From the NCBI GenBank assembly GCA_021807065.1, contig JAKAPO010000119.1:1-7381 (forward strand): 7,381 nt of DNA, in the 5' to 3' direction. Each line of letters starts with the position of its first letter. Within the stretch, counting starts at the first letter, position 1. This DNA comes from a bacterium. Lineage in GTDB: Bacteria; Vulcanimicrobiota; Vulcanimicrobiia; Vulcanimicrobiales; Vulcanimicrobiaceae. The translations under genes and the position numbers were made by a program. Below are positions 1-5,475 of the stretch, piece after piece. Below the pieces are notes generated by a model. That model did no database searches. It had not been told where the DNA came from and was given only the letters and a program-made list of their open reading frames with translations.

Positions 1-1
1 G

Positions 2-79
2 GAGCGGTATCGTCTGCAATCGCGTAGCACCGGTCTTGAGCCAAACCGGCGGGTGCGCATTTTCAAGAACGGCGAATAG
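2..79 (+). CDS. C-terminal end of an unidentified upstream protein (partial)
   Basis: A reading frame open from the left window edge runs for 25 codons and ends at a TAG (77-79), one base before the tmk ATG. The visible tail is basic and ends in PNRRVRIFKNGE. I do not recognise the family from so short a piece. The case for a real gene is the tight junction with tmk, which would suit translational coupling, since no good Shine-Dalgarno sequence is visible just upstream of tmk. Against it, the tmk frame is also open to the edge, and 25 codons is too little to prove coding. Confidence 0.4.
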   Translation, partial: ERYRLQSRSTGLEPNRRVRIFKNGE

Positions 80-80
80 C

Positions 81-704
81 ATGTTCGTCACCCTAGAAGG
101 CATCGAAGGTAGCGGGAAGAGCACGCTCCTCGCTCCGTTGGCGCAGCGGCTTCGCGACAGCGGTGCGGATCCAGTCGTAACGTACGAACCTGGGGGAACG
201 CCGGTTGGCGACGCGGTGCGCGAGATCTTGCTCGATCGCCATTTTGGGAAGAGCGAGATGACGCCGATGACCGAGGCGCTGTTGATGAACGCGTCGCGCG
301 CCGAGTTGGTGATACGCGTCATACGCCCGGCGCTCTCGGCAGGACGTATCGTGCTCTGCGATCGTTACGACGATTCAACGATCGCATATCAAGGATATGG
401 CCGGGGATTAGACGTGCGAATGCTGCGGTTGCTGTGCCTGACGGCTACCGGCGGGCTCGAACCCGATATTACGTTGCTCTTAGACATTCCGGCAGACATT
501 TCGCAAGCGCGCATCGGCGAACGAGGCAATCTCAACCGCATCGATCGTGCCGGCGAGCAGTTCTCACAACGCGCGCGGCAAGGGTATCTCGAGATGGCGA
601 AATCCGGCGGTCGCTGGCACGTGCTCGACGGCACGCTGCCGCCCGAGGAACTGATCGACCGCGCTTGGGATATCGTTCGCGCGCGCATCGAAGCACCCGC
701 GTGA
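81..704 (+). CDS. tmk: Thymidylate kinase (dTMP kinase)
   Basis: Phosphorylates dTMP to dTDP with ATP, the committed step of dTTP supply for DNA synthesis; cytoplasmic. The 207-residue protein has the normal family length. Visible motifs are the P-loop near the N-terminus (GIEGSGKST, residues 7-15), the EPGGTPVGD segment at 36-44, the family DRY motif at 94-96 followed by DDSTIAYQGYGRG, and a LID-like arginine-rich stretch around 145-170 (ARIGERG, then NRIDRAGEQF). I chose the ATG at 81 because it places MFVTLEGIEG at the N-terminus as in the family. A TTG at 36 would add 15 residues with no family resemblance. No clear ribosome binding site precedes 81, so coupling to the upstream frame ending at 79 is likely. 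The stop overlaps the holB start. Function is secure from the motifs. Confidence 0.95.
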   Translation: MFVTLEGIEGSGKSTLLAPLAQRLRDSGADPVVTYEPGGTPVGDAVREILLDRHFGKSEMTPMTEALLMNASRAELVIRVIRPALSAGRIVLCDRYDDSTIAYQGYGRGLDVRMLRLLCLTATGGLEPDITLLLDIPADISQARIGERGNLNRIDRAGEQFSQRARQGYLEMAKSGGRWHVLDGTLPPEELIDRAWDIVRARIEAPA

Positions 705-1705
705 ACGGCGCGCTTCAATTCGACGTCGTCGGTGCGCGCGGCCCTCGCGCCTACTTCGAACGCCTGACCCCGCGCACTCTCACGCATGCCTACGTTTTCA
801 GCGGAACAGAGGGTGTTGGAAAGAAAACTTTCGCGCGGCGCCTCGCACAGTCGCTGCTCTGCGCGGCACCGAAAGACGGTGTTCTCGGATACGACGGCGT
901 CTGCGTGTCGTGCACACTCTTCGCTACCGGAGCGCGTCATCCGGATTTTATCGAACACGAGGGTACCCTCAAGATCGGCGAGAGCGACGCGGCGGCGGGA
1001 TTCGGCGCGGAAGACCTGACCGCGCGCGATCTCGTTCGACAGCTCTCGCTTGCATCGTACAGCGGCGGCATGCGGATCCTACTACTCGGCGATCTGGATT
1101 TCGCGACGCATCACGCCGCCAACGCGCTGCTGAAGTTCTTCGAGGAGCCCCCCGCCGGTGTTCTGCTGTTAATCACCACTTCCGCGCCGTCGCGGCTCTT
1201 GCCGACGATCCGGTCGCGTGCGATCGAGGTGCGGTTTCCGCTACTGACATGCGGAGAGATCGCCGAGATTCTGCGACGCAAGGGCTACGATGCGAAGCAA
1301 ACGGAGAGCGGATCGCAACTCGGACAGGGGAGCGCGGCGCGCGCAATTGCCGCGCTCGAAGGCGAAGAACTATCGGTGCGAGCGCAAGCGGCGCGCTGGT
1401 TCTTCGAGGTCGTCGCCGGCAAGACGCCGGAGGAAGAGTGGGCAACGCGTGAGACGCTCAGCGCGGGTCTCGAAACGCTCAAGGGCCTCGTGCGCGATTG
1501 GCTGGCGATGCGCGTCGCGCAGGCGCCGCCGCTCTACGGCGACTACGCTCGTGAACTGAACGCGCTGCCTCCGCTTTCGCCCAAACGCATGAGTGCGATC
1601 CTCTCACGGCTGGATGACGCGCAGCACCTCGCGCGAACGAACGTCAATCCGGCGATGGCAAGCGAGATCGTCCGCATGGCGCTCACCGGCTCCGCATCGC
1701 GGTAA
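701..1705 (+). CDS. holB: DNA polymerase III subunit delta' (clamp loader)
   Basis: A 334-residue AAA+ subunit of the replicative clamp loader, which works with delta and gamma/tau to open the sliding clamp. The GTG start at 701 overlaps the tmk stop (GTGA), so the two are translationally coupled. Longer in-frame starts exist upstream but lie inside tmk. Visible features are a Walker A motif (GTEGVGKKT, residues 35-43), a Cys-containing zinc-module region (C54, C68, C71, then HPDF at 80-83), the Walker B/DALL-equivalent region ending in ANALLKFFEEPP (140-151), and the arginine-finger region LLPTIRSRA (166-174). Two departures stand out: only three of the usual four zinc cysteines are present, and the family SRC motif reads SRA, keeping the arginine. 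The C-terminal helical domain (about 210-334) is divergent, as is usual. The identification rests on these motifs and on the tmk neighbour. Confidence 0.9.
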   Translation: MNGALQFDVVGARGPRAYFERLTPRTLTHAYVFSGTEGVGKKTFARRLAQSLLCAAPKDGVLGYDGVCVSCTLFATGARHPDFIEHEGTLKIGESDAAAGFGAEDLTARDLVRQLSLASYSGGMRILLLGDLDFATHHAANALLKFFEEPPAGVLLLITTSAPSRLLPTIRSRAIEVRFPLLTCGEIAEILRRKGYDAKQTESGSQLGQGSAARAIAALEGEELSVRAQAARWFFEVVAGKTPEEEWATRETLSAGLETLKGLVRDWLAMRVAQAPPLYGDYARELNALPPLSPKRMSAILSRLDDAQHLARTNVNPAMASEIVRMALTGSASR

Positions 1706-1710
1706 TTCCC

Positions 1711-1772
1711 GGAGGGCGCGAAGTCGGGGGACCGCCACGCAAACATGGCGCCGGACGCTGCCTCTGCCCTCC
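1711..1772. repeat. 7-bp inverted repeat spanning 62 bp
   Basis: GGAGGGC at 1711-1717 is the exact reverse complement of GCCCTCC at 1766-1772, with a 48-base gap. It could form a long-looped stem just after the holB stop. In GC-rich DNA such a pair may occur by chance, and no T-tract follows it, so no function is assigned. Confidence 0.3.
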
Positions 1773-1822
1773 CTTGAGCCTTGCTGCCATGGCCCGTTCG
1801 CGTGACGGAGAGGTGTAACGAC

Positions 1823-1831
1823 AGGGAGGAG
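1823..1831 (+). promoter_or_regulatory. Strong Shine-Dalgarno sequence
   Basis: AGGGAGGAG sits two bases before the ATG at 1834, with its core GGAGG well placed for initiation. It is by far the clearest ribosome binding site on the + strand here. It fixes the start of the small coiled-coil reading frame and shows that this frame derives from a genuinely translated gene. Confidence 0.75.
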
Positions 1832-1833
1832 CT

Positions 1834-2295
1834 ATGAGCATTCAACCCATGGAAACCAGAATGGCGCATCTCGAGGGAGCATTCGAACAGGTCGGAGGTC
1901 GCCTCAACAGCATCGAGCGCCGACTCGACTGGCTGATCGGCATCGTGGTCGGCACCTGGATCACCACGAGAGTGCGTTCCCGTCTCCAGAGCGACGCGCG
2001 TCGGCACACGGGAGCCACAGTACTCCTGCAATGCCGCCTGGGTCGTGCGCAGGCGGGTCTGGCTGGCGGCCTCGCGCCCTCCTCATCGAGCACGCAGATT
2101 TCGCTGTACCGGTCGCCCAGGTCGATCCCGATCGCAAATGGGTTCGCCTTCGCACGAGGCGCCTTCCGGGGGTTGCTTTGCGTCTGGACTTTGCTATGCT
2201 TGTTCACGGGTCGGTCTCCTTTCATTGCGCCTCGAGTGCGTCACGGTTGCTTCGTTAGAAGTCTTCTTGGAGGCCGGCCTTCTCATGCCAGCTAA
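1834..2295 (+). pseudogene. Small coiled-coil/membrane-anchor gene, 3' end replaced by IS110 sequence
   Basis: Only the first 45 codons (1834-1968) look like native protein. They hold an amphipathic helix with hydrophobic heptads (METRMAHLEGAFEQV, then RLNSIERRLDWL), followed by the start of a hydrophobic segment (LIGIVVGTWITT, residues 34-45). This is the layout of many short bacterial proteins with an N-terminal coiled coil and one C-terminal membrane helix. From residue 46 the frame reads arginine-rich sequence that is simply the antisense of an IS110 transposase fragment, up to a stop at 2295. So the 153-residue product is chimeric, and the native tail was probably lost by insertion followed by deletion. 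The strong ribosome binding site at 1823-1831 suggests the first part may still be translated. The function of the intact protein is unknown. Confidence 0.6.
1969..2207 (-). pseudogene. IS110-family (DEDD) transposase, N-terminal fragment, frameshifted and truncated
   Basis: IS110 transposases have an N-terminal RuvC-like DEDD domain and a C-terminal domain with a catalytic serine. Here the likely start is a GTG at 2207 on the - strand, preceded by AAAGGAG with good spacing; an ATG at 2225 would add six residues. The first frame reads PFAIGIDLGDRYSEICVLDE, with the first catalytic Asp in GIDLGD. Near 2055-2070 the homology jumps to another frame, which continues RLRTTQAALQEY and then VALETGTHS, containing the expected acidic Glu in the ALE motif. 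After GTHS (1969) the expected PWV-type continuation is absent and the sequence becomes antisense of the coiled-coil gene. About 80 residues remain of an expected 300-400, so it is inactive. The motifs support the family assignment well. Confidence 0.8.
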
Positions 2296-2390
2296 CGCAC
2301 ATCCGGCAATGGGCAAAGCAGGCCGGATCGCGCGCGCATGTCGCGTTCCTGCGCCACCTTCCGAAGCGCCTCAGCCGCGTAACCGGCGCG
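2208..2390 (-). other. Non-coding region between transposase start and kinase stop; possible IS110 left end
   Basis: 183 bases with no gene I can support. In IS110 elements the segment upstream of the transposase gene carries the left end and encodes the bridge RNA, so remnants could be here. What is visible is a stem-loop candidate at 2301-2328, the palindrome AGGCCGGCCT at 2271-2280, and the odd palindrome AGAAGTCTTCT at 2257-2267. A 30-codon frame from an ATG at 2286 overlaps the transposase start but has no ribosome binding site. On the - strand this region also lies just downstream of the kinase operon, yet no T-run follows the hairpin. Confidence 0.4.
2301..2328. repeat. Inverted repeat / potential hairpin
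   Basis: ATCCGGC at 2301-2307 pairs exactly with GCCGGAT at 2322-2328 around a 14-base loop. It lies 63 bp beyond the kinase stop and about 94 bp upstream of the transposase start. It may be part of an IS110 left-end RNA structure or a transcript-stabilising hairpin. It lacks the T-tract of an intrinsic terminator on either strand. Confidence 0.4.
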
Positions 2391-3914
2391 TCATGAATGG
2401 TTCACCGCCGATTCGGTGATGTCGCGGATCGCTTCGTAGAGCGGCTGCAGGCGACCGTACAATTTGCGGTAGACCCGTCGATAGAGTGTATCGTAGAGCG
2501 TGCGCGCCGTTGATTGCGGCTCGAAGACGCGTGCCGTGCGCGTCATCGCCCGTACGGCGCTGGGGAAGTCCGGATGCAGACCGAGCCCGACTGCCGCGTC
2601 GATCGCCGCACCGAGTCCCGACGTTTCATAGATGTGCGGGCGTTCTGCCGGCAAACCGAAGACGTCGGCGGTGAGCTGCATCGCCGCGTCGCTTTGCGAG
2701 CCGCCTCCTGCGACGCGCAACGCTGTGACCGGCACGTGCCCCCGGCGTTCGATGCGCTCTTTCCCTTCCCGCAACGCGAACGCAACGCCCTCGAGAATCG
2801 CACGATAGACGTGCGCGCGCGTGTGTTCGCCGCCAAATCCCACCATCGCACCCTTTGCCTCGGGCATCGTGATGCGCGGCCACCAATATGGTTGCACGAT
2901 CAAGCCCATCGCGCCCGGCGCAACGGCGTTGGCGAGATCCTCGAGCGTATCGTCCCGAACGCCGAACTGCTCCTTGAACCACGTCACCATCCAGTAACCG
3001 CTCGGGATCTGGACCTCGGTGTTGTAGGCTCGCGGGATCGCCGCCGGATACGACGGAAGGAGCGGCATGGGCTCGAAGTAGCGCCGCGAGGTCGTGTTGA
3101 TGGTTGCGGTCGTCCCGTAACTGAGCACCGCGATGTTCGGCTCGAGGCATCCGGCGCCGAGCACCTCGCACGCTTTGTCAGCCGCCGCGGCGACGAGCGG
3201 TGTGCGGCGCGGAATGCCGGTCGCCTCCGCCGCGTCTTCGGAAATGTCAGCAATGACCGTTCCGGGTGCGACGAGCTCCGGCAGCATCGATCGTTCGACG
3301 CGGATGGCGCTCCATTTCCAATCGCCGGGGCGCGCCCACGTCAGGTGCTTGAAATCGAACGGAACGTAGCCGACCTGTGCACCGGTCGAATCGACGAATC
3401 GCCCGCAGAAGCGATAGATCAGGTAGCCGGAGAGCAGCAGAAACTTGTCGGTCGCGGCCCAGAGACGCGGTTCGTTGGAGGCGATCCAGTTTGCCTCCGC
3501 CTCCCGTTGCAGATGCGCAACGGTCTCGCTGACGCGGACAAGGCGAAATGCGACGCGCCAGTGCAGTGGCAGCGCGGGCACTTCAGCGCTCCTGCGCTGA
3601 TCGAGCCAGGTGATTGCGGGACGCAGCGGCTTCCCGTTGCGATCGAGGGCGATCGCGGTCCCTCGCTGCGTTGTAACCGCAACCCCGGCGATACGCTCGC
3701 GCAGCGTTGCGTTCTCCTGCAAGAGCCGCCTGCACACGCCGCAGACGGCGCGCCAAAACCCCTCGGCGTCATGTTCATGCCAACCCGTCCGTGGAACGGC
3801 GTACTCATCGAGTGCCGCGCGAGCCTTTGCAACCAACGATCCCCGTACATCGAAGAGGAGAGCACGCACGCTTTGCGTGCCGTTATCGATTGCGAGCAGC
3901 AGATCGCGCGTCAT
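2391..3914 (-). CDS. FGGY-family carbohydrate kinase (XylB-like), substrate unknown
   Basis: An ATP-dependent sugar or polyol kinase of 507 residues, full length for the family. The N-terminal phosphate-binding loop is LAIDNGTQSVRALLFD (7-22, with D10). A W-x-D-x-R substrate-region motif (TWLDQR) lies at 102-107. The probable catalytic Asp is D246 in AAAADKACEVLGAG. A second phosphate loop SYGTTAT is at 265-271, the FGGY C-terminal signature region is GFGGEHTRAHVYRAILEG at 359-376, and the nucleotide-binding GGGSQSDA is at 403-410. The sequence around GTT (NTTSRRYF) is not that of classic glycerol kinase GlpK, so it belongs with the broader XylB-like group. The ATG at 3914 overlaps the glpD stop (ATGA), implying coupled translation. 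With GlpD just upstream, glycerol or a glycerol-like polyol is a reasonable guess, but the substrate is not determined by sequence. It is the last gene of the operon. Confidence 0.9.
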   Translation of the reverse strand: MTRDLLLAIDNGTQSVRALLFDVRGSLVAKARAALDEYAVPRTGWHEHDAEGFWRAVCGVCRRLLQENATLRERIAGVAVTTQRGTAIALDRNGKPLRPAITWLDQRRSAEVPALPLHWRVAFRLVRVSETVAHLQREAEANWIASNEPRLWAATDKFLLLSGYLIYRFCGRFVDSTGAQVGYVPFDFKHLTWARPGDWKWSAIRVERSMLPELVAPGTVIADISEDAAEATGIPRRTPLVAAAADKACEVLGAGCLEPNIAVLSYGTTATINTTSRRYFEPMPLLPSYPAAIPRAYNTEVQIPSGYWMVTWFKEQFGVRDDTLEDLANAVAPGAMGLIVQPYWWPRITMPEAKGAMVGFGGEHTRAHVYRAILEGVAFALREGKERIERRGHVPVTALRVAGGGSQSDAAMQLTADVFGLPAERPHIYETSGLGAAIDAAVGLGLHPDFPSAVRAMTRTARVFEPQSTARTLYDTLYRRVYRKLYGRLQPLYEAIRDITESAVNHS

Positions 3915-5467
3915 ACCGGCATGCCGTGATGCGTTGCGAGGTGTTCGCGGTACGCGGCCGCCTCCGATTCGAATCGCGCGTCATCCCAAGAAAGCTCGTC
4001 GCGGCAGATACGGCGAATGCGATCGAACCAACGCGTCCCGCCGTCGCGCGTCAGCAGCCCCAAACGAGTTCGCCGCAAGAGCAGATCGTCCAGATGCACC
4101 ACGCCCTCATTGCGCGCCACCCAGCGCATCTCCGCCCAAAGTGTATCGGTGCCGCCGATTCGCTCGCGCTCGTCTTGAGGAGTAGTATCGACCAACTGTT
4201 GTGCGCGATCGCCGTAGTATCCGCTCAGCCGCCGCCGCTGGTCGCCGCTCAGACCGGCGGCAACGGGCGGTTCCGCTCGCGTGAAGACCGGACGCGACGT
4301 GAGATCGATGCGCTGCCCGAGCAGCGGCTGCAGCGCGGCGAGCGTTGCAAGTGCCATCGGACGAAACGTCGTGAGCTTCCCGCCGGTTACGGTGACCAAA
4401 CCGCGCTCTGCAAGAATGAGCGTATCGCGTCTCTCGCGTGACGGATCCGCAGCTCCGCCGGCGACTACCGGGCGTGTTCCGGCATAGGTGCTGATGACGT
4501 CCGCCGGCGGGACCGTGGCTCGTGGAAACTGGTACTCGACGGCTTCGAGCAGATACGTTGCTTCCTCGCGACTGATACTAGGCTCGTGCGAAGGATCGTC
4601 GTCTCGATCGAGGTCCGTCGTGCCGACGAGCGTGGCGCCAAGCCATGGAAAGGCAAAGACCGGGCGCGCATCGCGCGGGTGCAGGAATGCAACCGAAACT
4701 GCAAGCGGCAGCCGCCATCCGGGAAGCAGCAGATGGCTGCCGCGCAACGGCCGCAACTTCGGCTGCCGCGCGAGTTGAAGACGTAACGCGTCCGAACCAG
4801 CGCCGCACGCATTGACGACGACGCGTGCCATGGCGTCGACCGCGCGATTTCCGGCCGTATCGACGATGCGCGCTCCGGTGATGCCACCGCCGTCCTGCAG
4901 CAGCGTGCTCGCCGCAGCATAGTTGAGAGCGACGGCTCCGAGCGCTCGCGCCTCTTGCAAGAGCCGAAGCACGAGACGAGCATCGTCGGTCGTGGCATCG
5001 ACGTATGCGTGAGCGTTGCGCAAGCGTTTCGATGCTATCGGCGGCGCAATGCGCAGCGCTTCCCGCGCATCGACGCTTCGATGACGCCTGTGCCCGGCGA
5101 AGAGGTCGTAGAGCGTCAAGCCGAGCTCGAGGCTCAACGGAGACGGTCTCCCGCCGGAATAGTGTGGCATGAGGAACGGGAGAGGATTCACCAGGCCGGG
5201 CGCCTCGCGCAACAATCGCTCGCGTTCCGCGACCGACTCGCGCGTCAGGCCGATCTGCCCTTCTGCAAGATAGCGCAGACCACCATGTACGAGCTTCGAC
5301 GAACGGCTCGACGCGCCAGCCGCGAAGTCGGCGCGTTCGACGAGCGCTGCACGCAGTCCGCGCCGCGCGGCTTCGAAGAGAAGAGCTGCTCCGGTAATGC
5401 CACCGCCGACGACCAAGATGTCCCAGGTCTCGCGCAGCCGTTGCCACGCAGTCTCGCGTTCGAGCAT
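3911..5467 (-). CDS. glpD: FAD-dependent glycerol-3-phosphate dehydrogenase
   Basis: Oxidises sn-glycerol 3-phosphate to dihydroxyacetone phosphate, passing electrons through FAD, typically to membrane quinones; a peripheral membrane enzyme in the family. The 518-residue protein is slightly longer than E. coli GlpD (about 500). The N-terminal Rossmann motif is ILVVGGGITGAAL (17-29, glycines 21-23 and 26). It is followed by the highly diagnostic GASSRSSKLVHGGLRYL (51-67). Later come FPWLGATLVGTTD, the conserved STYAGTRPVV, and VTVTGGKLTTFR, all typical of the DAO-fold GlpD family. The C-terminal cap includes VARNEGVVHLDDLLLRRTR. The ATG at 5467 starts 8 bp after the stop of the AGPS-like gene, and its TGA overlaps the kinase ATG by four bases. 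Family membership is secure. A role in catabolism versus supply of DHAP for lipid synthesis cannot be told from sequence. Confidence 0.93.
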   Translation of the reverse strand: MLERETAWQRLRETWDILVVGGGITGAALLFEAARRGLRAALVERADFAAGASSRSSKLVHGGLRYLAEGQIGLTRESVAERERLLREAPGLVNPLPFLMPHYSGGRPSPLSLELGLTLYDLFAGHRRHRSVDAREALRIAPPIASKRLRNAHAYVDATTDDARLVLRLLQEARALGAVALNYAAASTLLQDGGGITGARIVDTAGNRAVDAMARVVVNACGAGSDALRLQLARQPKLRPLRGSHLLLPGWRLPLAVSVAFLHPRDARPVFAFPWLGATLVGTTDLDRDDDPSHEPSISREEATYLLEAVEYQFPRATVPPADVISTYAGTRPVVAGGAADPSRERRDTLILAERGLVTVTGGKLTTFRPMALATLAALQPLLGQRIDLTSRPVFTRAEPPVAAGLSGDQRRRLSGYYGDRAQQLVDTTPQDERERIGGTDTLWAEMRWVARNEGVVHLDDLLLRRTRLGLLTRDGGTRWFDRIRRICRDELSWDDARFESEAAAYREHLATHHGMPV

Positions 5468-5475
5468 CGCAATAG

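Larger units (their letters stand above)
1706..1833. other. Intergenic stretch after holB
   Basis: 128 bases with no gene that I can support. It holds a widely spaced inverted repeat (1711-1717 with 1766-1772) and ends in the strong ribosome binding site of the next reading frame. I see no hairpin followed by a T-run, so no intrinsic terminator for tmk-holB is evident. No convincing -35/-10 pair is visible, although a promoter for the small gene at 1834 would have to lie here if that gene is transcribed separately. Confidence 0.5.
1969..2390 (-). mobile_element. Remnant of an IS110-family insertion sequence (left part only)
   Basis: The region holds the N-terminal quarter or so of an IS110-type transposase on the - strand plus the non-coding DNA upstream of it (2208-2390). 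The inner boundary at 1968/1969 is inferred from the point where coiled-coil homology on the + strand stops and transposase homology on the - strand begins. The outer boundary is not visible: IS110 elements lack clear terminal inverted repeats, so 2390 (the end of the neighbouring kinase) is only an upper limit. The remainder of the element is not in the window. Confidence 0.6.

Noticed and set aside
36..80. TTG at 36 as the tmk start, giving a 222-residue protein
   Set aside because: The extra 15 residues do not resemble the family, whose N-terminus begins just before the P-loop; the ATG at 81 fits exactly.
1969..2207. An active IS110 element
   Set aside because: The transposase is frameshifted and truncated after about 80 residues, and the serine-containing C-terminal domain is absent from the window.
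2194..2286. A 30-codon - strand frame starting with an ATG at 2286 and overlapping the transposase start
   Set aside because: No ribosome binding site, no known family, and short frames are common here; it may be a remnant or chance.
2514..3929. A 471-codon open frame on the + strand
   Set aside because: It lies wholly antisense to the FGGY kinase, has no recognisable motifs, and is arginine- and histidine-rich, as is usual for shadow frames in GC-rich genes.
4578..5447. A 289-codon open frame on the - strand within glpD
   Set aside because: It is an out-of-phase shadow of glpD, arginine/alanine/serine-rich, while the glpD frame carries all family motifs.
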